55,110 nt of DNA. Source: Caldilineaceae bacterium SB0661_bin_34. Lineage in GTDB: Bacteria; Chloroflexota; Anaerolineae; Caldilineales; Caldilineaceae. The notes beneath the pieces were generated by a model. The model saw only the letters and a program-made list of their open reading frames with translations, was not told the DNA's origin and searched no databases. Shown in pieces: positions 7,695-15,636 of the stretch (position 1 is its first letter; every line of letters begins with the position of its first letter). The DNA lies in contig VXMJ01000012.1 in NCBI GenBank assembly GCA_009841145.1, positions 1 through 55,110 of the forward strand. The letters run 5' to 3'. The translations under genes were made by a program, and so were the position numbers.

Positions 7695-8684
7695 TCAGAC
7701 GCCCTGGCGGATGCGCGGATCCAGAAGCGCCAGCAGGATGTCCGAGATCAGCGTGCCAATCAGGGCCAGCGTGGCCAGCATCAGCAGGAAGCTGCCCGCC
7801 AGGTACATGTCCTGGCTCAGCAGGGCATTGAGCATGACCGGCCCGGTGGTGGGCAGGCTGAGCACGATGGAAACGATGGCGGCTCCCGAGATGAGCTCGG
7901 GCAGCACGCCCCCGATCCCGGAGATGAAGGGATTGATGGCAATGCGCACCGGATACTTCCAGATCAGCTTGAACTCGGAGACCCCCTTTGCCCGCGCGGC
8001 CTGCACATAGGGCTTTTCAAGTTCGTCCAGCAGGTTGGAGCGCAGGATCCGGATCAGGTTGGCGGTCCCGGCCGTGCCCAGCACCACCAGGGGCACCCAC
8101 AGGTGCTTGAGCAGGTCCACGAACTTGGCCCAGCTCCACGCTTCCCGTTGGTATTCGGGCGAGAACAGGCCCCCCATCGTCCAGCCGAACCAGGACCAGC
8201 CGGCCCACATCAGGATCAGGGCCAGGAGAAAGTTGGGCGTGGCCTTGCCCAGGAAGCCGAACAGGGTGACCAGGTAGTCGAAGAAGGAGTACTGGTGGGT
8301 GGCCGAGTAGACGCCGATCGGAAAGGAGACGATCCAGATGAAGACAATGCTGCCCAGCGACAGGACCACGGTCCAGGCCAGCCTCTCCCAGATGATGTCG
8401 GCCACCGGCATTCCCCACTCGAAGGAACGTCCGAAGTTGCCCCGGAACACGATGTTGGAAATCCAGAGCAGGTATTGCCGGTAGAGCGGCCGGTCCAGGC
8501 CGTACTGCCGCGTGAGACCCTCAATCAGGGCCTGGTCCACCTCCTCTCCACTCTCCGCCATGCGCATCAGGACGGTGGTCAGGTAGTCCCCCGGCGGCAG
8601 TTGGATCAGAACGAAGACCAGCATGCTGATCACGAACAGCATGGGGATGAACAGCAGGATGCGTTTGATGATGTACTGGGTCAT
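7695..8684 (-). CDS. Dpp/Opp-type ABC transporter permease (DppB-like)
   Basis: 329 residues. The N-terminus MTQYIIKRILLFIPMLFVIS is a typical DppB first helix, followed by the family's FVLIQLPPGDYL segment. The EAA loop reads YVQAARAKGVSEFKLIWKY and the C-terminus ends in LLALLDPRIR, both as in DppB/OppB. About six membrane helices are predicted. It pairs with the DppC-like permease to form the membrane pore of the importer. It is preceded by the small membrane protein gene (24-bp gap). Confidence 0.93.
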   Translation of the reverse strand: MTQYIIKRILLFIPMLFVISMLVFVLIQLPPGDYLTTVLMRMAESGEEVDQALIEGLTRQYGLDRPLYRQYLLWISNIVFRGNFGRSFEWGMPVADIIWERLAWTVVLSLGSIVFIWIVSFPIGVYSATHQYSFFDYLVTLFGFLGKATPNFLLALILMWAGWSWFGWTMGGLFSPEYQREAWSWAKFVDLLKHLWVPLVVLGTAGTANLIRILRSNLLDELEKPYVQAARAKGVSEFKLIWKYPVRIAINPFISGIGGVLPELISGAAIVSIVLSLPTTGPVMLNALLSQDMYLAGSFLLMLATLALIGTLISDILLALLDPRIRQGV

Positions 8685-8708
8685 GGGCGGGGACGGCAGT
8701 GCGGTGGA

Positions 8709-9086
8709 TCAGGAGGGAAGCAGCAGCCAGCGGTCGGCCAGCCACAGCAGGGCCAGCAACCCGGCCGCCGTGCCGAACCAACGGGTACAGAACCGCTTCA
8801 GATCGCTGTCGGGGTTTCGGCCAAGGTCCAGCAGCCGGCCCATGGTTAGCACCACGGCTCCAATCCACCCGATTGCTCCCAGAACCAGCACGCTGTTGGA
8901 TATCAGCATGGGCCGGGCCCGCGAAGCCACCTCCTGTTCGAAGTTGGCCGGGATCAGCCAGGGGCTGACAGTTCGCGTCAGTTCGTAAATCTGCGCGAAC
9001 AGGGCCAGCAGTAGTCCGCTGAGCAGAAGCCACAGTGCCACGGCGTATGCCTGGCGCAGCCACTGGGAACGACGGGGCTGGTCCAT
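8709..9086 (-). CDS. Small three-helix membrane protein of unknown function in an ABC operon
   Basis: 125 residues with no family I recognise. Hydrophobic stretches at about 12-32, 61-82 and 103-122 suggest three membrane helices. A short loop (about 33-58, ending QEVASRARP) lies between the first two and a basic loop (LGRNPDSDLKRFCTRW) between the last two. Its ATG (9086-9084) overlaps the stop of the upstream ATPase gene in a TGATG, so the two are translationally coupled. It sits between the ATPase genes and the permease genes, where Dpp operons normally carry nothing else. It may be an accessory or assembly subunit of the importer; that is inference from position alone. Confidence 0.75.
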   Translation of the reverse strand: MDQPRRSQWLRQAYAVALWLLLSGLLLALFAQIYELTRTVSPWLIPANFEQEVASRARPMLISNSVLVLGAIGWIGAVVLTMGRLLDLGRNPDSDLKRFCTRWFGTAAGLLALLWLADRWLLLPS

Positions 9087-10126
9087 CAGGCGGCGGGGGC
9101 GGAAACGCCCATGAGTTCCAGGTCGTCGGCCAGGTGGCAGCGGACGAAGTGGCCCGCTGTCGCGGGGCGGAGTTCGGGTTCCTCCAGGCGACACTGTTCC
9201 ACGGCGTAGCGGCAGCGTGGGTGAAAGAGACAGCCTGACGGGGGATTGGCCGGATCGGCCACTTCCCCTTCCAGCACGATCTCATCCGCCTGGTTGCGGG
9301 GATCCGGCCGCGGCACGGAGGATAGGAGGGCTTCCGTGTAGGGATGCCGCGGCCGGTCGTACAGCTGGCCGGTCGGGGCGGATTCGACCACCTTTCCGAC
9401 ATACATCACGGCCACGCGGTCGCAGATGTGCGAAACCACGTTGAGCTGGTGGGCGACAAAGAGATAGGCCAGTCCGAACCGGTCCTGCAATTCCTCGAGT
9501 AGATTGAGGATTTGGGCCTGGATTGAGACGTCCAGGGCCGAAACCGGTTCGTCGCAAATCACCATCTGCGGCTGCAGGGCCAAGGCCCGCGCGATGCCGA
9601 TACGCTGTCGCTGGCCGCCGGAGAAGGCGTGCGGGTACCGCGACATGTATTCGGGCCTGAGCCCCACCAGGGACAGCAGTTCGGCCACGCGCTGCTCCCG
9701 TTCCGAGCCTCGGATCCCATTGATGAGCAGTGGTTCGCCCACAATGTCGAGGACCGTCATGCGGGGGTTCAGGGAGCCGTAGGGATCCTGGAGGATGATT
9801 TGGGCGTTGCGCCGCACCGAGAACATCTCGTCCTTGGAGATGCTGGCAATGTCCACCCAGCCCAGTTCAGGATCGTTGAAGAGGATTTCGCCGTCGGTCA
9901 CTTCGTAGCCGCCCAGGATGCAGCGCGCAGTGGTGGTCTTGCCGCATCCCGATTCCCCCACCAAACCAAGGGTTTGACCCCGGCCCAGTTCCAGATCCAC
10001 CCCGTCGACGGCCTTGATCCAGCCGACGGTGCGGCGCAGGAATCCCTTCTGGATGGGAAAGTGCATGCGCAGATCGCGCACACGCAGGATTGTGGCTTCC
10101 GTCCCGGCCGGGGTCTGCGCGGTCAT
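9086..10126 (-). CDS. Dpp/Opp-type ABC transporter ATPase (DppF-like)
   Basis: 346 residues. Walker A GLVGESGCGKTTTARC, signature FSGGQRQRIGIARAL, Walker B MVICDEPVSALDV and the switch His in FVAHQLNVV are all present. The N-terminus MHFPIQKGFLRRTVGWIKAV and the C-terminal oligopeptide/dipeptide extension with a Cys-containing PSGCLFHPRCRYAVEQC segment mark the OppF/DppF branch. That Cys cluster in the family often holds an Fe-S centre. Its start overlaps the end of the DppD-like gene by 4 bp. It would energise the importer as a heterodimer with that protein. Confidence 0.94.
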   Translation of the reverse strand: MTAQTPAGTEATILRVRDLRMHFPIQKGFLRRTVGWIKAVDGVDLELGRGQTLGLVGESGCGKTTTARCILGGYEVTDGEILFNDPELGWVDIASISKDEMFSVRRNAQIILQDPYGSLNPRMTVLDIVGEPLLINGIRGSEREQRVAELLSLVGLRPEYMSRYPHAFSGGQRQRIGIARALALQPQMVICDEPVSALDVSIQAQILNLLEELQDRFGLAYLFVAHQLNVVSHICDRVAVMYVGKVVESAPTGQLYDRPRHPYTEALLSSVPRPDPRNQADEIVLEGEVADPANPPSGCLFHPRCRYAVEQCRLEEPELRPATAGHFVRCHLADDLELMGVSAPAA

Positions 10127-11145
10127 GTGTACAGATGGCAGGCGGCCCGGGTTCGCCCCGGCTCGGCGACTGCGGGCAGGAGTTGTGGCACGGCGGTGTC
10201 GCAGGTGCCCGGCATGAACTCCGGACAGCGGGGATGGAAGGGGCAGCCCGCGGGCCGGCTGAAGGGATCCGGGACCATGCCGGAGATGGGTTCAAGGCCG
10301 ATGTTTTCGGCCGGATCCAGACGGGGTACGGAGCGCAGCAGGGCCTTCAGGTAGGGATGTCTGGGGGCATGGAACACCGTGTCGACATCCCCCTGCTCGA
10401 CGATGTTGCCCAGGTACATGACCGCCACCTGGTCGGCCATCCGGGCCACCACGCCCAAGTCGTGGGTGATGAAGATGATGGCCATGCCGAACTCCGCCTG
10501 GAGCCCCTTCATGAGCCGCAGGATTTGTGCCTCCGTGGTTACGTCCAGGGCGGTCGTTGGCTCGTCCGCGATCAGAATGCGCGGACGGCCGATCAGGGCC
10601 ATGGCAATCATGGCCCGTTGGCGCATGCCCCCGCTGAGTTCATGGGGATATTGGCTCCAGGTGCGGTCCGGATGGGCAAACCCCACATGGGCCAGCATGT
10701 CCAGTACGAGCTCTCGGGGCTCGATGTCGTCTGCGGTCCGGTGCAGGCGGGCTGCCTCCGCAATTTGGTGGCCGATGGTGTAGACCGGGCTGAAGGTCGA
10801 CATCGGCTCCTGGAAGATCATGCCGATCTCGCCGCCGCGGATCTCCCGCATGGCGCTGCCCTTCGGATTGAGGCCAACCAGATCGACGATTTCCCCGCGG
10901 CCTGGACCTCCCGCAGACAACTGCAAATGGATGTGGCCGTGCTCGATGCGCCCGGCCCGCGGGAGAATGCGCAGTATCGACTGTGCCGTGATGCTCTTGC
11001 CGCAGCCGCTTTCGCCCACGATGGCCAGGGTTTGGCCAGGGAACACGGACAGCGACACCCCGTCGACAGCCCGGACTGTGCCCTGTCGGATATGGAAGTG
11101 GGTCCTGAGGTCCCGGATTTCCAACAGGGGTTGGTCGGCGTCCAT
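10123..11145 (-). CDS. Dpp/Opp-type ABC transporter ATPase (DppD-like)
   Basis: 340 residues. It begins with the DppD-type segment LLEIRDLRTHFHIRQGTVRAV. Walker A is AIVGESGCGKSITAQSI, the Q-loop region is GMIFQEPMSTFSPV, the signature is LSGGMRQRAMIAMAL, Walker B is ILIADEPTTALDV, and the switch His lies in FITHDLGVV. The C-terminal extension contains RPAGCPFHPRCPEFMPGTC, again with the clustered cysteines of the family. It is the first gene after the lipoprotein gene, separated by 139 bp that contain a strong stem-loop. Confidence 0.94.
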   Translation of the reverse strand: MDADQPLLEIRDLRTHFHIRQGTVRAVDGVSLSVFPGQTLAIVGESGCGKSITAQSILRILPRAGRIEHGHIHLQLSAGGPGRGEIVDLVGLNPKGSAMREIRGGEIGMIFQEPMSTFSPVYTIGHQIAEAARLHRTADDIEPRELVLDMLAHVGFAHPDRTWSQYPHELSGGMRQRAMIAMALIGRPRILIADEPTTALDVTTEAQILRLMKGLQAEFGMAIIFITHDLGVVARMADQVAVMYLGNIVEQGDVDTVFHAPRHPYLKALLRSVPRLDPAENIGLEPISGMVPDPFSRPAGCPFHPRCPEFMPGTCDTAVPQLLPAVAEPGRTRAACHLYT

Positions 11146-11220
11146 CCAAACTCGCCTCGCGCCGGTGGGTTCCCCGTGCCGGGTGCATGGCTCCCTTGAA
11201 GCCTGCTCGGCCAGGCGGAT

Positions 11221-11268
11221 GTTCGCGGACCCCGGTCACCGGTTTTTTAACAACCGGAACCCGCGAAC
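11221..11268 (-). terminator. Intercistronic stem-loop between the lipoprotein and ATPase genes
   Basis: GTTCGCGG (11221-11228) pairs perfectly with CCGCGAAC (11261-11268), and an inner CCGGTT (11239-11244) pairs with AACCGG (11252-11257). It lies 17 bp past the lipoprotein stop, in the transcribed direction of the operon. No clear U-run follows. Such structures commonly protect the 3' end of the binding-protein message or terminate part of the transcripts, giving more lipoprotein than transporter. Confidence 0.6.
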
Positions 11269-11284
11269 GTCAAACAGTCAGCGA

Positions 11285-13297
11285 TTATTCGTCGATATAG
11301 AGCAGCTCGATCAGCCACCAGCCGCCGTCCTTTTCAGGCAGGCGCAGGTTCTTGACACTGTTGTCGACCGCAGAGGCTGCGATGGCATGGCTGATGCCGG
11401 GCGAAGGACTGGTCATGACGTTCCACCAGTGGTTCTCCTCGTTGAGTGCCACCATCGCCTTGCCCAGTTCCTTGTACCGCGCGGTGCCAATGGGTTCGTC
11501 CTGCCATTCGTCGAGCAGGCCGTACAGTTCCTGGATCACCTCCGGCGGTTCCTCGCCGGCTTCGCCGCCGGACTCCCACCAGTCGTACCAGGCAATCCCG
11601 GCCAGTGCACAGCAGGTGCGCCAGTGCCAGGGCGGTACCAGCCGAATGGGGAAGACCGCATGGCTGACCGCCTCGGACGGGCCGCCAGCGCCCCAGGTTC
11701 CGATGTCCAGGTCGTTGGCCAGCAGGTGCTGGGCGTACAGGGCGTGGTCCACCTGCTTGTACTTGACTTCGATGCCAACGTCGCGCCATTGGCTGGTGAT
11801 GAAGTCCCATTCCCCGGCCCGGTGGCCTTCGCTGCCGATCTCCGTGAACAGGATGAACTGCTCACCGGTGTCCGGGCGCGTTCGCCATTCCTCGTTGGCG
11901 TCCCAGGCCAGGCCCAGTTCGTCCAGGAGCGCGTTGGCCGTATCCGGGTCGAACTCGACATCCGTGTAGCCCATGGTTTCCTCGCGGAAGGACCAGTCGG
12001 GCGGAGGCACTGCCTGCCGGGGTTCGGTCAGGCCCAGGTTGAACACCTGGTTGTAGGCCTCCCGGTCGAGCGCCAGCGACATGGCGCGGCGCCAGCGCAG
12101 GTCGTTGAACAGCTCTTTCAGGAACGGGTCCTTGCTGGTGTAGTTCCAGGCCCAGCTCACGCTGCCGCCCCAGTTCTGTCCGGGGTAGAGGCGGACCGTG
12201 TATCCGGCTGCATCGGCGTTTTCCTGGAGCAGGGGATAGTTCGCCAAATCCGCCCAGGCACCGCCGAAGTTGTAGTCGCCGGTGATGGCCTTGGCCTCCA
12301 GGATTTCCCGGCTGCCGACCAGAACGCGTTCGTAGTAGTCGATGTAGGGCAGCTGGTTGCCGTCCGAGTCCACCTTCCAGTAGAAGGGGTTGCGCTCGGA
12401 AAGGCGGGTGCCCACCGAGTCCAGGGGGCCGACGATGTACGGGCCCAGAATCGGGCGGTCCGGGCCGTAGATGATGAAGGCGCGGCCGGCGTAGTGGGCC
12501 AGGAACGCCTCGTACCACTCGGCGAAGCCTTCCTCCGTGGCGACCGCTGCGGCGTTGTCGCTGTAATCCGGATGCCAGGTGGTCAGGTAGGCCTTGGGCG
12601 CCCACGGCTGCAGGCTGGACAGGCGGTCCGCGATGGCGGCGTAGCGGCTGCTGTACTGCAGGCTGAACGTGTAGTCGTCGATTACGTTGAGGACCATCGG
12701 CTCCCCGTCCGCCGACTTGAAGTAGGCCGGGATGGAGGGGGTCAGGGTCTCGTTCAGCATGATGTCGTTCCACCAGAAGGCGATATCGTCCGTGGTCAGC
12801 GCATTGCCGTCCGACCAGCGGACCCCTTCCCTGAGGTTGACGGTGAGTTCGGTCAGATCGTCGTTGACCGACCAGGATTCGGCGATGTTTTCGGTGAAGA
12901 CGCGGTCTGCCAGATCAAACGTCGCCAGCGACTCGTTAACGTAGCCGCCGCCGTCTCCCCATTCCGCACCGAAGGCGTCATAGTTGGGGTCGATCGCCAT
13001 GACCGCCAGTGTCCCACCGTACTTCCCGATGGATTCGCCCAAGTCGGCCCGCGGTGTGATTACCACAGGGTTGAGCGGCAGTCGCTCGTCCACCGGAGGC
13101 AGCGTCCCGTCCATGACCCGCTGGTTCAGCATGGGAGACTGGTTGTAGCGCGATTCGGGCATCGCGTCTTCCATGGGTGCCGGCTCCGGTGCTTCCGCTT
13201 CCTCCGCGGGGGCACCACCCCCACAACCCGCCAAGGCCAAGGCAGTCAACAGCATCACAATGAAAGGGGTCAGGCCCCTTGCGCGCCGGAAGGCCAT
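11285..13297 (-). CDS. ABC transporter substrate-binding lipoprotein, family 5
   Basis: 670 residues. A signal peptide ends in the lipobox LALAGC, so Cys25 would be lipid-anchored on the outer face of the membrane, followed by a flexible acidic/proline linker (EEAEAPEPAPMED). The body carries family 5 (DppA/OppA) features: LTVNLREGVRWSDGNALTTDDIAF, FYWKVDSDGNQLPYIDYY, and RWRRAMSLALDREAYNQV. Family 5 proteins bind peptides, nickel or oligosaccharides; the sugar kinase in the same operon favours a saccharide here. A well-formed RBS, AAGGAG, precedes the ATG. The second, related lipoprotein at the right edge of the window has the same segment order but different sequence. Confidence 0.93.
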   Translation of the reverse strand: MAFRRARGLTPFIVMLLTALALAGCGGGAPAEEAEAPEPAPMEDAMPESRYNQSPMLNQRVMDGTLPPVDERLPLNPVVITPRADLGESIGKYGGTLAVMAIDPNYDAFGAEWGDGGGYVNESLATFDLADRVFTENIAESWSVNDDLTELTVNLREGVRWSDGNALTTDDIAFWWNDIMLNETLTPSIPAYFKSADGEPMVLNVIDDYTFSLQYSSRYAAIADRLSSLQPWAPKAYLTTWHPDYSDNAAAVATEEGFAEWYEAFLAHYAGRAFIIYGPDRPILGPYIVGPLDSVGTRLSERNPFYWKVDSDGNQLPYIDYYERVLVGSREILEAKAITGDYNFGGAWADLANYPLLQENADAAGYTVRLYPGQNWGGSVSWAWNYTSKDPFLKELFNDLRWRRAMSLALDREAYNQVFNLGLTEPRQAVPPPDWSFREETMGYTDVEFDPDTANALLDELGLAWDANEEWRTRPDTGEQFILFTEIGSEGHRAGEWDFITSQWRDVGIEVKYKQVDHALYAQHLLANDLDIGTWGAGGPSEAVSHAVFPIRLVPPWHWRTCCALAGIAWYDWWESGGEAGEEPPEVIQELYGLLDEWQDEPIGTARYKELGKAMVALNEENHWWNVMTSPSPGISHAIAASAVDNSVKNLRLPEKDGGWWLIELLYIDE

Positions 13298-13348
13298 AGA
13301 GCACTCCTTATTTTGTTGGTTTGGGATGGCTGCCGGGCAACCAGGCGG

Positions 13349-13378
13349 AGTGTATCACTGTGTTGGGGATCACCCAAC
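13349..13378 (-). promoter_or_regulatory. Candidate promoter with overlapping inverted-repeat operator for the importer operon
   Basis: Reading the minus strand, TTGGGT (13377-13372) and TACACT (13354-13349) are spaced by 17 bp, a good sigma-70-like pair about 50 bp before the lipoprotein start. The -35 hexamer lies inside a perfect inverted repeat GTTGGG-N5-CCCAAC (13362-13378), where a repressor would block RNA polymerase. No regulator gene is seen nearby. The match is by eye. Confidence 0.45.
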
Positions 13379-13503
13379 GTCCAGCCGCAGCAGCTTCGGG
13401 AGCGTGCCCGTGTCTTCGCACGGGAAGGCCAGGCACGCAGGGTTCAGTCGGTGCCGGGTCATCGGCTTCCCACGCCAGAGGTTTGAAGCGGGGCTCGATG
13501 CGG

Positions 13504-14472
13504 TCAATAGCCCAGTTTCTTGTCCACCAGGTTGTTTAGGGGCCGTCCCTCATTGAACCTGATCAGGTTGTCCAACAACACCTCGGTCGCCCGTTGACCG
13601 TAGGACTCGGATTGGCCCGAGTAGTGGCTTGTAACAATCACGTTTCCCATGTCCCACAGCGGCGAATCTGCCGGTAGTGGCTCTTCGTAGGTAACGTCCA
13701 GGCCCGCGCCCTTGATCCAACCCTCCTGCAGGGCCCGGACCAGGGCCGGTTCGACCACCACCTTGCCCCGGCCGATGTTGATGAAGTGGGCGTGCGGCTG
13801 CATCGCGCGGAAATGCTCCTCCTTGACGAGCTCATGCGTTCCCGGCGTGTGCGGTGCACAGCACACTACCCAGTCGGCCCGTCCCATCGCCTCCCCCAGT
13901 TGATCCGGACCAAACACTTCCGCAATGCCCTGGGGGATGTCCAGGCCCTTGTGGCGGCGCACCCCCAGGACGGTCATGCCCATGGCATGGGCCGTGCGGG
14001 CCACGCGGCTGCCGATGCTGCCGACCCCGATAAGGCACATGGTGGTCCCGGCCACCTCCTGCACGTCGGCATGTTCATGCTTGACCCAATCCCTGTCCGC
14101 TTGGGCGCGGATGGACACATGAATGCTGCGCGCCAGCGTGAGCAGCAGGGAGAAAATGTGCTCGGTGATGGAAATGGCATGGATGCCGGACACGTTGGTC
14201 AACTGAAAGTCCATGTCCCTTGCTTCGGGGTGTTTCATCAGCAGGGCATCGGCTCCGGCCGAGAAGATCTGCACCCAGCGGCAATTCTCGGCGGCAAACA
14301 GGACCTCGGAGGACGGGTGGCCGGCAATGATTTCCACGTCCTCAACCCGGTCCATGTATTCGGTGGGGTCCGTGGAGACGATCAGTTCCCGCGGTTGGGC
14401 CGCCGCTTTGAGTCTGGCGATCAGATCCTCATCCATGTGCTGAATGTTCTGGTGCAACAGTACGACGCTCAT
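13504..14472 (-). CDS. D-isomer-specific 2-hydroxyacid dehydrogenase
   Basis: 322 residues from the ATG at 14472, which has an AAGGAA about eight bases upstream; longer in-frame starts lack this. The NAD-binding part shows GVGSIGSRVARTAHAMGMTVLGVRRHKG (G-x-G-x-x-G). It is followed by the family's catalytic residues: Arg in FINIGRGKVV, Glu in DVTYEEPLP, and a late segment TSHYSGQSE in which the usual catalytic His precedes Y-S-G. These cytoplasmic enzymes interconvert 2-hydroxy and 2-keto acids, for example glyoxylate/hydroxypyruvate or phosphoglycerate type. The exact substrate is unknown. It ends 206 bp from the importer promoter and diverges from the aldo/keto reductase gene. Confidence 0.88.
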   Translation of the reverse strand: MSVVLLHQNIQHMDEDLIARLKAAAQPRELIVSTDPTEYMDRVEDVEIIAGHPSSEVLFAAENCRWVQIFSAGADALLMKHPEARDMDFQLTNVSGIHAISITEHIFSLLLTLARSIHVSIRAQADRDWVKHEHADVQEVAGTTMCLIGVGSIGSRVARTAHAMGMTVLGVRRHKGLDIPQGIAEVFGPDQLGEAMGRADWVVCCAPHTPGTHELVKEEHFRAMQPHAHFINIGRGKVVVEPALVRALQEGWIKGAGLDVTYEEPLPADSPLWDMGNVIVTSHYSGQSESYGQRATEVLLDNLIRFNEGRPLNNLVDKKLGY

Positions 14473-14587
14473 GTGAGTTTTTCCTTGGGCGGGTTGGCGC
14501 GGCTTGAATCCTATGCTTGGCATCTTTTCCTGACAAACAGGGATCGTCGGGTCGGTTCGGGTTGCCATCCTTGCGGGCGGCAGTCCC

Positions 14588-14593
14588 CTACAA
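14588..14593 (+). promoter_or_regulatory. Candidate -10 element for the aldo/keto reductase gene
   Basis: TACAAT lies 55 bp before the reductase start in the gap between two divergent genes. A convincing -35 hexamer is not visible. A similar TACAAT is found before the thioredoxin reductase gene at 36221. Confidence 0.35.
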
Positions 14594-14647
14594 TGGCTCA
14601 TTGCACGCCCGTGTACCTGCATCCCCATCGACTTGAGCAGTTAGGCC

Positions 14648-15595
14648 ATGGTCGCCATCCCCTCCGCCCGTTTGGGTTCGCTTGATCTGCACGTACCGCG
14701 GCTTGGCTTCGGCGGGGCTCCCGTAGGTCGCTTGACCGATGCCAACGAGGCCGCGGCTGTCGTGGAACACGCCCTTGACAATGGCATTCGATTCCTGGAC
14801 ACGGCCCCGCTGTACGGTGCCGGCCGGTCCGAGGTCCACATTGGCCGGGTGTTGGCGGGGCACCCGAGGTCGGAATTCCTGATCGCGACCAAGGTTGGCC
14901 GCCTGGTCAACCGTTACGGCGTGGATGTCCGGTTCGACTTTACCCATCAAGGGGTCATGCAAAGCGTCGAGGAGAGCCTGTCGCGCCTGCAGTTGGACAG
15001 TGTCGACCTGCTCCACATTCATGACCCGAACAACCACGTGGACATTGCCTCCACGGAGGCGTATCGCACCCTGGACGGTCTTCGAAGGGACGGAATCATC
15101 AAGGGAGTTGGTGTTGGTGCCGGCCTCAATTCTTGGCAATTGGCGGAACAACTGATGGCACACGGACGGTTCGACTGCTTCCTCCTTGCCGGGCGCTACA
15201 CGCTCCTGCATCAGGATGCACTCGGCTTCATTGAGCGGTGCCGCCGCGAAGGTGTGGGGGTCATTCTGGCCGGGGTGTACAACTCGGGGGTGTTGGCGAC
15301 GGGGGCGCGGGAGGATGCGCAGTACTACTACCACAACGCCCCTGCGGACGTGCTGGCACGGGTTCGGCTCATCGAAACCGTCTGCAAGGAACATGCCGTG
15401 TCCCTGCAGGATGCGGCCCTGCAATTCGCGCTGTCGCATCCCGGGGTGTCCACGGCGGTGGTTGGGGCCGAGCGCATCGAGCAGACGGAACGGAACATCG
15501 CCAGTTTGTCCGCTGATATTCCCGGTGAATTCTGGCAGGCGCTCAAGGAGCGGGGATTGCTGGACCGGGATGCCCCCGTAGGTTGGCAGATCTGA
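14648..15595 (+). CDS. Aldo/keto reductase (aldose 1-dehydrogenase-like)
   Basis: 315 residues with a complete (beta/alpha)8 reductase pattern. The catalytic tetrad is in place: Asp51 and Tyr56 in FLDTAPLYGAGRSE, Lys82 in IATKVGR, and a His in LLHIHDPN. The C-terminal cofactor segment is AVVGAERIEQTERN. The overall pattern (LGFGGAPVG start, YGAGRSE, SGVLATGA) is that of the D-threo-aldose/L-fucose dehydrogenase group, which oxidises aldoses to lactones with NAD(P). It precedes the first glycosyltransferase gene by about 40 bp. It may share a transcript with it, though its role is more likely sugar catabolism. Confidence 0.88.
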   Translation: MVAIPSARLGSLDLHVPRLGFGGAPVGRLTDANEAAAVVEHALDNGIRFLDTAPLYGAGRSEVHIGRVLAGHPRSEFLIATKVGRLVNRYGVDVRFDFTHQGVMQSVEESLSRLQLDSVDLLHIHDPNNHVDIASTEAYRTLDGLRRDGIIKGVGVGAGLNSWQLAEQLMAHGRFDCFLLAGRYTLLHQDALGFIERCRREGVGVILAGVYNSGVLATGAREDAQYYYHNAPADVLARVRLIETVCKEHAVSLQDAALQFALSHPGVSTAVVGAERIEQTERNIASLSADIPGEFWQALKERGLLDRDAPVGWQI

Positions 15596-15636
15596 GCGAG
15601 ATCGGCTTTCGGCAACGGTGCCGGATGCTCCGCGCC

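Noticed and set aside
10820..13486. Open reading frame of 888 codons on the plus strand
   Set aside because: It is antisense to the ATPase and lipoprotein genes, which have clear families; the translation has no family features and arises from high GC.
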